A DNA stretch of 64,000 nt from Cordylochernes scorpioides (lineage: Eukaryota > Arthropoda > Arachnida > Pseudoscorpiones > Chernetidae), in the NCBI GenBank assembly GCA_030710605.1, contig CP092886.1:160130000-160193999 (forward strand), read 5' to 3'. The position numbers and the translations under genes are program-made. Shown piece by piece: positions 22,979 to 33,861 of the stretch (position 1 is its first letter; every line of letters begins with the position of its first letter). The notes beneath the pieces were generated by a model. It searched no databases, was not told where the DNA came from, and saw only the letters and a program-made list of their open reading frames with translations.

Positions 22979-23178
22979 AAACTCATGGATAAAACTTAAG
23001 GAAGTGTAAAGTTTTATGTCCCCGATCGTCTGCTTTTTTAAAGAATATATTTTTGTTTACACTTGGTTATCTCGTGTGTCTTCAATAAAGGTCACCGTGT
23101 AACAAATATCTTCCAGAATTAAATTCTAAATCTCGATATACATGCTAAAAGGCATAACTTCCTTTTATCCAGAATTGT
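22979..23178 (+). mobile_element. Tc1-type MITE
   Basis: Left end ACTCATGGATAAAACTTAAG; shared interior CACTTGGTTATCTCGTGTGT and CTTCAATAAAGGTCACCGTG; decayed right end CTTCCTTTTATCCAGAATTG. Confidence 0.75.
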
Positions 23179-23179
23179 A

Positions 23180-24029
23180 TAAAATAATTTCTCCTATAGA
23201 AAGGCCTTTCAAGCCCTAAAAAAACCAGAGATATTGAATTTAATATCAAAAGAAACTCATCCCTGGATGGTTTAAATTTCATTTTAAAGCAAAGTAAATA
23301 ATTTAGGGCGGATAATGGAGGCTGGAGTCAGATTATTCTAATTTAAAAAATGGGTTTACCAATCTCAGCTAATATTGGAATTAAAATGAGGAAATCTGAT
23401 ATGCCATTTTGTAGAATTCAAATAAAGTACCAGCCGATGTAAGGGATCCATGGCGGGAGGTTCCGATTTCCTCGATTGATCCATCGACTCGCGGATCATC
23501 CGTCCACAGACGTGAGCTACCGCTGATCTTCCTTCTGTTCCACACGCTGCAGTCGGATTCCGCCGAACACCTCTTTTGCCTTTTTAATAGATTACGTCCT
23601 CGTCAACTTGGCTACGCATTTTAGTTGTGCTCACAAGGTTACGAATATTACCACAATATCACCTTTTACTGACGTCATTTTTAAAATGATCTACCTAAGT
23701 AAAATATTATCCCAATAAAATGATTAAATTACAATTGTGTTTATTTTTCTTACAGTTTTCACAAATTTATCGTATAAATGGTGTAAACATTTTTTCATAT
23801 AGTGTTTCAATGATAAATAATTTTATTAAATTTTGACTTCGAGCTTGTGAAAAAGGATAAGTAAGAGTTACCCAAGCCTCAGAAAAGAGAGATAAAAAAA
23901 ATAAATAGGTAAAATTGATAAAGGAAATATATTTTTTTCTTGTTGTTTTATTAATAACGACTCACGCCTCTGTGTTGATGCGAGCGTCTGAGCGGCACCA
24001 AGTCCCTCAACAAGCAGAAGCCATATACC
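23180..24029. other. No gene recognised
   Basis: Bases 23440-23640 are GC-richer and may be conserved non-coding DNA; no motif-bearing frame. Confidence 0.4.
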
Positions 24030-24225
24030 GTCACGTACAAAACTTAAGGAAGTTTGATATTTTGATATCGCCTGTCGTCTGCTTTTTTTTTTTTTAAGAG
24101 ACAGAAGTAATTTTGTTCACATTTGGTTATCCCGTGTGCCTTCAATAAATATCACTGTGAATCAAATATCTTCAGATATACATGTTAAAAGGTACAACTT
24201 CCTTTTAAGTTTTGTCCATGAGTGT
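24030..24225 (+). mobile_element. Tc1-type MITE
   Basis: Decayed left end GTACAAAACTTAAGGAAG; right end AAGTTTTGTCCATGAGTG is the best-preserved terminus of the family in this window. Confidence 0.8.
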
Positions 24226-24447
24226 TTATAGTGGAGCATCGAGCGAGAATGGCTGACTACTTCATCGTTTGCTATAATATTAGTGGCCGAATATTTTAAA
24301 ATACATTGCTTTTTATTCTATACATTTCCTTATTACGTATCTTTCTATAACTGTTCCTTAATGCCAATAAGTGTGGAATTGTTTGGATCAAAATAAATTG
24401 ATTTGTTATCCTCATGTTTGTCATCGCCTCATTTTTCTACATTTTTG

Positions 24448-24581
24448 TACCTTTCAGCATGTATATCGGATTTCAGAAAATAACTCTCTGAAAGATATTG
24501 TGAACAAAATTGCCTCTGTCTCTTTTAAAAAAAATTAGACGACCGGCAACATCTAATACTTTATACTTCCTTCCGTGAATG
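24448..24581 (-). mobile_element. Tc1-type MITE, internally deleted
   Basis: Minus-strand copy with TTGTACCTTTCAGCATGTAT at the left and ACTTCCTTCCGTGAATGTA at the right; the central segment is shortened. Confidence 0.65.
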
Positions 24582-25554
24582 TATTTTATATTAATATATT
24601 GCAACGGCTCAGTAAACTTAATGAGAGGTTGAAAACATAAAAATAATTTTTAAAAAAGGTTCAATTTGACCAAGTACCCATAACTGTTTGTTCCTGAATA
24701 TAATTAAGAAAAATGTTTTCTTCTTTCTTACTAAGATAATAACACAACTTTTCTCACAAGATTTAAGTTTGGAAAGTAAAAAATAAAAGACATAAATAGC
24801 AAGCGCTATGTTTTTGATTAACCTGCTTCTATAAGTAAAGACGCGAAATAGAAAAAGTTCTCTAACGAAGTTTCCGAAACCAAAGCAGAGGATTTAGAAG
24901 TCTGTCCCAAGTTCTGCCCTAATCTCTTCATGAATGTAAACTAGATCCCAGGCAGATAAACCAATTTCCAACTTCTAAGCCACAACACAGTCCAAAGTCT
25001 ATTTTCATTTAGAACGAATACCTAAATATATAAGAATTAATTAAAAATACTATTTTCTCTCTGCATGTGTGAATATTAAATATTTAATCATAAATTACAA
25101 CAACAAAAAGCTTTATCAAGACCTTTTGGTCTTATATAGATTCTCCAAGCAGAAATGTAAGGTACATACAGGAATAACAGTAATAGTATCAGAAATCAAA
25201 AATGTATTTAATCTTAAATTTTATAATAAAAAAAAAAGAAAAAATATGAACACACACTCACAATAGGGGCAGAAATATAATTTGGTAAACGAAAAAACTT
25301 TCATTATAGTGTGAATATACACGATTCCCTCAACAAATCTTCAAATCTAAACGTAAAATAAAATGACTTGAAATCTCTGTAATATTTGGGGGATCGAATT
25401 CCCCAAATTGTTTCAGGGAGATCGAACTAATCTTCTGATTCCCGAGCGATCATTAGCTTCAGGAGTTTGAAGTTAATTGTCCGTCGCTCGCTTATTTCAC
25501 TCCATAGTGATTGGAGACAATAAAATCATCGATGGGAGAGCTAGCAGGTCAAAA
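24582..25554. other. AT-rich, nothing recognised
   Basis: About 1 kb of AT-rich sequence without recognisable features. Confidence 0.4.
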
Positions 25555-26012
25555 CTGTGGAGAAATCCGTAGAACGATCAACAATGGTGATAATCGGCCG
25601 GTATAACTGTGCTTGAAGTTATAGAACAACCGATAATTATAGGTGATTGATGAAACTCCTAGTAATTGTGTATAGAATAGCGATTGGTTGACTAGCGACG
25701 GTAGTTGCGATGATGAAAACAACTATCAAAGGTGAACAAAGTGATAGAATCACTAGTAATATTATTTATAACGTAATAGAACGATTAGAATAAAAGGTAA
25801 AGCGATGAAAATGAACAGTAACGATTAATGAAGTGATAAAACGACTAGCATTGGTAGATGAAACTATAGAACAACCATCAATGGTAGATTAGTGATAAAC
25901 TGATTAGTAATAGCGGGAAATGATAAAAATGACACTCAGAAGCGGTGAATGATAAAGGTAGAACAACCAACTACGTTAGGTGAAGTGATAAAACTATTAG
26001 CAATGTAGCAAT
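25555..26012. repeat. Degenerate tandem repeat, about 40-50 bp unit
   Basis: Segments such as GTGATAAAACGACTAGCA and GAACAACCATCAATGGTAG recur in diverged form about ten times. The unit boundary is blurred by point changes and indels. Confidence 0.6.
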
Positions 26013-27417
26013 GGAATGACTTTAAAATATTTTAATATTTTATTAAAATATTTTAATTTTAAATTAGCTTGCGTTTACGTGATTCTATGCTTTATCAAAA
26101 GGTTGTAATCTTAGGTGTGAATGCTTATAGATTAAATTTTATTCATTTTGAGCCACAGGCCTTAGGGCAATGTCAGACAACACATTCAAAATACTTGACT
26201 CGATGGGCGTGGGTAGTTTGACAACACGCGGTGGTTACCGTGGCGGAGAGCATCGGTTCAAATAAATTCTTCTCCGCGCACATTGACCTTTTGTCAAGTC
26301 CATCCGAGAATGTTGACAAAAGAGGTATCCCCTCAGAGATGCCAAGTCTCCATGTCTCATACATCTGTGATTCACAAGAGTTTCTCTCCACTATGACATC
26401 TGCGATTTCATATCCAAGAAAAATAAATAAACCTTCCCGTATTGTATCTGTCTAAATGCTCGTACAAGAAATATCAATCTGTAAAATAGACGTCAAACCC
26501 GGAGAGTATATAATTAGTCATTATAACTGGGAGCAAGGCCTAGCTGCCTGGAGTAATGGGCAGGATTTACAACCGCGCACTAAAACGGTTTTTTCTTGGA
26601 AAGCTAAACAGCGCAAACGACGTTCTTACTCTCGCTCAACATGTACGCTTCTAACTTGTGAAGATATCCTAGCCTACATTGGCGTGGTCCATGTGCAATT
26701 AATGGCTCAGGGTGTGGTAATATAATATAGCACATAGTAGTTCTTTCTTGTGGTAGTTTTGTTTAATCACACGTGGTTGATTACATGTTTTCCTATCGTT
26801 TAACACAATACTCTAATTTTGCCCCGTTTTTTGGTAAATGAATGGCTATAAAAAATGGTTATTGACCTATGACGTAGTAAATACGTTTAATAACATATGG
26901 ATGGCTGAAAATATGTTTATTGGCTTATAAGGCTGGTAAGAAGTACTTTTTTTTTTCGTTTATAATGGCAAGGATACGTTTATATTGCCATGAAATGGAA
27001 GGAAAAACTTTTTTTTAAAAATATGAATGGCAGGATATACTGAACAGAATCTCTGAATTTCCAAGGTATCCTATTGTCTTTAATGTCAATTCTTTCATCT
27101 GCTGAGCGGCTTGACGAGCACGCTGAAAAGTTGATGGAGGTCTAAGCTATTTGAGGCATTCTGAAACCTTTAAACTAGAATTTCTACTTATTACTGATAT
27201 TTAGAGTCTGAAGCAATCCTAATATATACTATATGGAAGGCTAATGGCGACTATTTTATAATTTCTTTCACAAGTTGAGAATCTTCGGGGATATTATTAA
27301 CTGCCGAATTAAAAAATCCTCTCGTACGTTTTCCTATTGCAATATTTTATCTGAGCATTGAAAGCACTTTTTATTTCACAAAAAAATATATATTTATAAA
27401 AATAAAACTACCTTTAC
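26013..27417. other. No gene recognised; two short opposing open frames at 26.2 kb
   Basis: Frames of 74 codons (+, 26231-26455) and 72 codons (-, 26173-26391) overlap a GC-balanced patch; neither shows a domain I recognise and there are no clear splice sites. An old coding fragment is possible. The rest is AT-rich. Confidence 0.35.
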
Positions 27418-27812
27418 AACAAATGAAAACATTAAGACGCGAATGTTTCTTTTGACAAATAAATCAAACATCTCCTGTCCTTACTGCAATGAAAAATATT
27501 GGGAGGGCTTGGCTCATCAGTGGTGAAACCTCCCAGCGGTTTCGCCAATTTATTTAATCTACCAGACCGCTTCTTTAGAGCTATAATACTGTATTGGATC
27601 ATTCTGTTTATATATGCTTCACTGAGGGTGGAATATTAGAAAACGTATTTACGCAAACTATGAACATAATATTTTAGGACAGTATAATTACATTTAAATA
27701 TTTGCATCGAGCAATACTCTTCCTCAAACAAGGAAGAACATTAAGGACAGTAGAAGTTTGATTTATTTGTGAAAAGAAACATTCGCGTCTTAATGTTTTC
27801 ATTTGTTGTATA
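27418..27812. mobile_element. Fold-back element, retroelement-tail family B
   Basis: Inverted arms of about 65 bp (27418-27485 and 27747-27812) match with few changes: CAACAAATGAAAACATTAAG, ACGCGAATGTTTCTTTT and their complement. The left side also holds, on the minus strand, GCGAAACC, GCTGGGA, GGTTTC, ACCA, CTGATGAGCC. The outward tail GAAAAGAAACATTCGCGTC resembles the AGAAAC-containing tail of the PLE-type elements, so I infer another retroelement 3' end arranged head to head. Confidence 0.6.
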
Positions 27813-27814
27813 TA

Positions 27815-28284
27815 GATGGCGCGTTTTTGCTTTGTATTAAAACTCTCTATATTTAAAAAATAGCTATATAGAACAGGTCAATATGATTATTGAAAAAAGA
27901 TTTTAAACAATAATTCTCTATATTGAATTAATCCCAAGCTGTGTGACAGCCAGGAAATGGATTAGATCTGGTCGTTGACTGATCGATCTCCCTCTATCGC
28001 TGACATATCGACAGTTCGCTTCAGGTAGTAGGCATTTCTTGAACGATATTTTCAAACGATGCCAGGCCAACAGTTCTATGGAGGTCTGTACGAGTACTAG
28101 AATCCCGAAGGACTATAGCAGAGAATCGACCGGTGAGAGGCCTTACCATCCTAATTATGTACCTTTCTTCAAAATCTGCAGAAGCACAATCCTGCTGAAT
28201 TATCGCCACCAATGACGACATTGTATACCTATGTGTATATATGTATGATACATTAGCGCACCATCTGTTATGAGAATTCGAAAC
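27815..28284. other. No gene recognised
   Basis: A 66-codon minus-strand frame at 28021-28221 lies in GC-balanced sequence but has no known motif. Confidence 0.35.
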
Positions 28285-28425
28285 TATTATAAACGCGTAT
28301 GGTTCTTTTAAAAATTAAACCATTTTCTACTGCCCTTACTCTAATTTATTATGCTCATTAATTTTCATTACAATAAGGGCAGTAGAAAATTGTTTAATTT
28401 TTAAAAGAATCATACCCGTCTATAA
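28285..28425. mobile_element. Fold-back (MITE-like) element, family B relative
   Basis: Arms 28293-28340 and 28371-28419 pair almost perfectly (AAGGGCAGTAGAAAATTGTT, TAATTTTTAAAAGAA). The motif GGGCAGTAGA followed by AAAAGAA and CGTC parallels the 27.4-kb family. The arms are separated by about 30 AT-rich bases. Confidence 0.6.
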
Positions 28426-29031
28426 TACATGATATGTATATGGTATACATGATATGTGTGTACTATAATACAGTACATGATATGTGTCTAATATAAACAA
28501 CAACAACAAATATTTTAATTGATATTGTTATTAAATGATATTCATAACTAGCGAATCAAATTGTAAAAACCGCTTCATCTCCCCGCAGGCTATGACCGGG
28601 GTGAATAGGACCTTAATGATCACGCTCTTCCCTTTTCTGCGTGTTTTGAGCCAACCGCTAATTTTAGCGACATACATTTTTATGTCTCTTTTTGGTAGGG
28701 AGTTTATTGGCGCTCATTTATCCCTTTGCATTACTTCCTGGTTCATTCAACCCATTTTTGGAGAAAATTTTTCATTTGGAAAAACACTTGATGAGTCATT
28801 TAGCCGTTGACCAAAGAGCTGCGGTTGTTTATTTCCTCAGTGTACTCACATGGCTCAATACGTTTCTCTCATATTGAGTCGTGTCTTGTTTCAATATATG
28901 CTTTTTTTATTCCTTTTTAGATATTTTATATAATATATGACTATATATTTCTATGTGAATATTTAGCAATTGATATCGCGAAGTGTTTGTTTCGTATTTT
29001 CAGTGATTATAGAAATATATTGTCAACAATT
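28426..29031. other. No gene recognised
   Basis: A 91-codon frame at 28535-28810 follows an acceptor-like ATCTCCCCGCAG but contains no domain I recognise. Microsatellite-like GATATGTGT repeats occur at 28430-28490. Confidence 0.35.
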
Positions 29032-29032
29032 T

Positions 29033-29228
29033 GTAAACCTTTACGGGCAGAGCGCATTCTGCACTCCAGGAAAACTTGAAGAGTTACGTATATCTCGTGA
29101 TAAACCTTTTCTCGGGCAGTTGGCATTCTGCGCTCCAAGAATCTAAAAGTTACATCTATATCTCTCGTAGTAAACCTTTTCGGGCAGTTGGAATTTTGCG
29201 CTCTAGGATCCTAAGAGCTACATCTATA
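29033..29228. repeat. Three tandem copies of a 68-69 bp unit
   Basis: GTAAACCTTT, CGGGCAG, GCATTCTGCGCTCC and TTACATCTATATCTC recur three times starting at 29033, 29100 and 29170. A related single copy lies reverse-complemented at 1171-1215. Within the unit, GCAG and CTGC can pair as a short hairpin. Confidence 0.75.
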
Positions 29229-29229
29229 T

Positions 29230-29764
29230 TGTTTCAAACTAGATATTAGATCGAAACATCCCAAATATAATTGTACGTGGTTTCCAATGATTGTGAAATT
29301 AAAAAACTTCAAAAGTATATTGCGAGCGATCAATATTTAATACCCTTCAGGAATGTTCGCTTATACCTATGTTCGTGAGGACGGGATACTCAAGAATTAG
29401 GCTTCACGAACGGGTGGGCGTGATGTTTACAGTGTAACACCATTCCCTAATGAATTAAATATTGATCTGGCTTTAATCGCCGAGAGGTGCACGCTCGGTT
29501 AAGAACTGTGAATTCTCACGCTTACATAAAATTCTGTTGGGATTATTTATTGGGATGTGCACCGAGAGTTAAATATAATTCCGAATTAATCCCCCATCTC
29601 CTCCATTAGACCAGAAGGCCAAGATGGCTTCACCTGAAAAAGATCGGCTGGTCAATTAGTTAATGGACCTCATCTATCACTCGGCTTCTCGCCTGGAAGG
29701 AAGAAGAAGCCTGGCTCTAAGGCTGTTGGTGATAACCCAAGGCCACCGGTCGATGCCAGGTCTT
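29230..29764. other. No gene recognised
   Basis: Balanced composition in places, but no recognisable gene or repeat. Confidence 0.4.
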
Positions 29765-29766
29765 CT

Positions 29767-30700
29767 ACCGACTCGACTGAAATTATAGGAACATATATAA
29801 GTGTACCGACTGAAATTATAGAAACATATATAGGTGTACCGACTGAAATTATAGAAACATATATAGGTGTACCGACTGAAATTATAGAAACATATATAGG
29901 TGTACCGACTGAAATTATAGGAACAAATTGGAACATATATAAGTGTACCGACTAAAATTATAGGAACATATATAAGTGTACCGACTGAAATTATAGGAAC
30001 AAATTGGAACATATATTAGTGTTCCGACTGAAATTATAGAAATATATATAGGTGTACCGACTAAAATTATAGGAACAAATTGGAACATATATAAGTGTAC
30101 CGACTAAAATTATAGGAACAAATTGGAACATATATAGGTGTACCGACTGAAATTATAGGAACAAATTGGAACATATATAAGTGTACCGACTAAAATTATA
30201 GGAAAAAATTGAAACATATATAAGTGTACCGACTAAAATTATAGGAACAAATTGGAACATATATAAGTGTACCGACTAAAATTATAGGTACAAATTGGAA
30301 CATATATAAGTGTACCGACTAAAATATAGGAAAAAATTGGAACATATATAAGTGTACCGACTAAAATTATAGGAACAAATTGGAACATATATAAGTGTAC
30401 CGACTAAAATTATAGGAAAAAATTGAAACATATATAAGTGTACCGACTAAAATTATAGGAACAAATTGGAACATATATAAGTGTACCGACTAAAATTATA
30501 GGTACAAATTGGAACATATATAAGTGTACCGACTAAAATATAGGAAAAAATTGGAACATATATAAGTGTACCGACTAAAATTATAGGAAAAAATTGGAAC
30601 ATATATAAGTGTACCGACTAAAATTATAGGAACAAATTGGAACATATATACTATATATACTTACATATACTTGTATAAGTGTAACGGCTGAAATTATAGG
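29767..30700. repeat. Tandem repeat of 33-bp and 43-bp variant units
   Basis: The short unit is ACCGACTGAAATTATAGAAA plus CATATATAGGTGT (33 bp). The long unit adds CAAATTGGAA (43 bp). Short units dominate the 5' end and long units the rest. Frames through the 33-bp units give an 11-residue repeat, taken as non-coding. Confidence 0.9.
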
Positions 30701-32358
30701 GACAGATAGTACAAAAGGGAAATTGTACCTACTGATATAATAGAAAATATAGTTTCATAATTCACTGAACGTTCCAATAAACACTGAACGCTTCATAATT
30801 CAATGAACGATCGAATATAAACTGAATATTTCACTATACAATACGTTTTGCTTCCGTGAAATGACAAAGAGCCAGAATCCATTGAGGTTGTGCTAAGGCA
30901 TTAGTATCGAAGATTAGGAATGTTTTGAAATCTAGCGGTGCAGCCCTAATGAGATTACATAAATCTATTCAATGTGCCGGAATTAAGGACTAAAGCCGCC
31001 GAGATCATCCGCTATTGTCTTAGAAATAAAATGATCTTGGCTTCTAAAATTCCGAGTTAATTTATTCTCTTTTAAATCTCCTTTCCTTTCAAAACACAGA
31101 TATAGATGCCCCAGAACCTTTCTATTGAGGCCACAGTGTGTGAAAACAAATAGAATTTTAATATATTCGAAAAGCATAAAAAACATCAAAATATGTATTT
31201 TTTTGATTATTCTTAATTATATTTCTAAGAATATATGCTTCACCACATTTGTTTAGGGTATTTTTCTCAGGTATTAAACAATATTTATAAGTTTATAGAG
31301 GGAAGATTAAATTATTCGTGAGAAAAGATAACCGTTCTCTCCCTCTCTTTCTCTATTAAGAATGTTAATTTTTATTTAAAAATCTATAAACACAAAGTTT
31401 TTGAAAGAACATTCGATACCTTAGATGTTGATATCAATTTCAACTGGCTAAAAATATTTGGTTCATCTTGTCTAAATTTGATATGTTTTCGGAAAAAAGT
31501 TCAAATTTCTGTTTTATCTTTCGACTGGAAATTATTAATATTCAGTTAGTTAACCCGGGTCCCTGGAGAGTATACAGAAGTGGCCATCTACCCGGGCTGT
31601 CCGTCTAACCTAAGTCTTCCTGGTTTTATTCAGAACATGCCAGTGGAAGTTAAATTCATGAGAGGTGGCTCAATGAAGTTTTATTTCTTGAGAGATTTCC
31701 TAGAGATGCTGAACTTAGGTTGGTGATCGCTGAGAGGGTCGCTGTTCGAAATCCTTAGTATTGGAAGTTTGGGCAGAGAGAGAGGTGAAGAGGAGGTGTT
31801 CAACGGTTTGCTCTTCACTTCGAAAATAGAGGCAAGTTGGCTCTTTTCGGCTGGAGAGCATTTCGTTTATCGAAATAGAGTAGAACAGTAAAATATAGCG
31901 TCTCTACAATATTTGAATATTTTGTAAGGATCTCGGCAGGGGAATTAATTTTACCTAACAGAAGGTTAACCTATCCAGTGCTGAGTCCATATAACATTAG
32001 CAAGGTAGGTGTGCGTGCGACTCCCTGTCTTGTTCCACGAGCACGAAGTTCTTCAGGATGTTTATATGCGGGGAAGCCATATTGAGAAGGTATTTTAGAA
32101 ACACAGTTTTAAATAAGCGTGATTTTTGAAAACGCTGAGGTATGGCGCACTTTGTTTTTTACCACCAGGAAGTCGTTCTGCGTAAAAAACGACGTGTTGA
32201 TGTTTGTGCCGACGACGCTCACTTGGCGCCAAGTTATGCCTTTTAAAAATATTATTTTAAATGGCAAAACGGTCTTTTATGACCATCACAAATTGCCTTC
32301 TGAATATGAGCTGCATAACTTCGCTGAATCCTGATGAGTGAACGTCCCTAAGCGTGGC
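30701..32358. other. No gene recognised
   Basis: Bases 30750-30830 contain a few CACTGAACG-type short repeats. Later sequence at 31540-32340 is more balanced, with a 71-codon frame at 32119-32334 without known motifs. Confidence 0.4.
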
Positions 32359-32359
32359 G

Positions 32360-33125
32360 TTCAGTGTTGTTAGACCTTAATTCAATATTGTTATGTAATA
32401 GTTCAGTATTGTTAGGCCTTAATTCAATATTGTTATGTCATAGTTCAGTATTGTTAGGACTTCGTTCAATATTGTTATGTAATAGTTTAGGACTTAGTTT
32501 AATATTATTATGTGTCAGATTTTAATATTTTATATCATAGATTGGTATTTTTGTCATAGTTTGATATTTGTATATTATAGTGTAGTGTATCGTGTTATGT
32601 CTCAGGTCAAAATTGTTATGTCATAGTTTATATTGTCGTGTCATAAATTAATAGTGTTGTTTTATAAAAATTGTAAGAATAATTTTGGCAATATGTTTCT
32701 TTTCATATATATAATCAAATATATCTCTATAGACCTTATTGCAATGATACAAATTGTTGAACGAGTTGGATGGCAATTAAATTTATATAAGTGGTGTCTT
32801 AGTTCAACATTGTTATGCCATGGTTAAAGATTGTTATGCCATTGTTTAACATTATTATTTTATATTTTTATATTGTTATGTGTCTTAGTTCAATATTTTT
32901 AGATGTTCTGAATATAGAGCAATCCATATTTAAATCCACAATAAAATATTTATTTGCCAATATCTTTTGTTTGGCTAAACGCCAACCTTTGTCAAGGCTT
33001 AAATATTTGTATAAACAAACTCAGCGCCGCATAGTGTTATAATATGATAGTTGAAATAATTGTTAGATATTTGCCATAGTTTAGCATTGTTATTTATAGC
33101 TCAATATTGTTATGTTTTAGTTTAG
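32360..33125. repeat. Degenerate tandem repeat, about 28-bp unit
   Basis: TTCAATATTGTTATGTCATAG-like units (spelled TTCAATATTGTTATG and TCATAG) recur at 32380-32650 and again at 32790-33125. They are interrupted around 32690-32755 by sequence resembling family B (minus strand: CATTGCAATAAGGTC then GAAAAGAAACAT), which may have inserted into the array. Confidence 0.65.
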
Positions 33126-33749
33126 CATCAAGTGTGCTCATACTGGTGATTTCACCACCAAGAAACGACAATGAGAGATTGTACTTTGGCTGTAGATATA
33201 ATTAAATGTCTCTTCTAAAACTTTCATCTCAGTAGTAATCCGGTTCATGTATCGACTGTCAAAACCTTCATCTCCTTGACATAATTACGTGCGTCGTCTT
33301 TGAGGCTTGAGGCATACTTTCAAGTTTCTAAAGTCTAAGAAGTGTTTTTCGCAGACTTTTGTGAGACGTGTTTTGTTCCTTTTTATTATGCGGGGTAAAA
33401 ACTTGACCTTTGTTACATCTGTAGCGGCGCTCTAATTAACTCCGTGAGTCCTCAACGAGGGAACTCTCATTAAGGAGCAGACTCCGTGCTTATTAGCGAG
33501 GAAGCTCAAAGGAAGAGATCTTTTGATCTTTACACGGGTGGCTCTTCAGGGGCATATTGTTTTAAACTTTGGAAGTCCGGATTTATACTTTTAAGACTTA
33601 ATATAATATCGGAAAATTATTGTTAACACAGGAAATACGAAAGGTTGAATAGAATATTGCATAAAATGGAGTTTTAATGCGTACATATAGAGCACAATTT
33701 AGGGACATGGTGAACAATATTTACTTCAATTTTCATAGATTTCCATTTA
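33126..33749. other. No gene recognised
   Basis: AT-rich to balanced sequence without features. Confidence 0.4.
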
Positions 33750-33750
33750 T

Positions 33751-33861
33751 ACTTATGGACAAAGCCTTCAATAAAGTCACTGTAATATCGTTTAGAGTTA
33801 TTGTTTGAAACCCGATATACATGCTGAAAGGTACAATTTCCTTAAGCTTTGTCCAGGAGTG
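33751..33861 (+). mobile_element. Tc1-type MITE, 111 bp deletion derivative
   Basis: TA-flanked. Left end CTTATGGACAAAG passes directly into CCTTCAATAAAGTCACTG, and the right end is TCCTTAAGCTTTGTCCAGGAGTG. About 90 bases of the usual interior are missing. Confidence 0.7.

Noticed and set aside
28535-28810. Exon after an acceptor-like ATCTCCCCGCAG
   Set aside because: No matching donor and no recognisable protein motif; kept only as a note.
29670-30012. Minus-strand ORFs with 11-residue repeats
   Set aside because: Explained by the 33-bp tandem unit.
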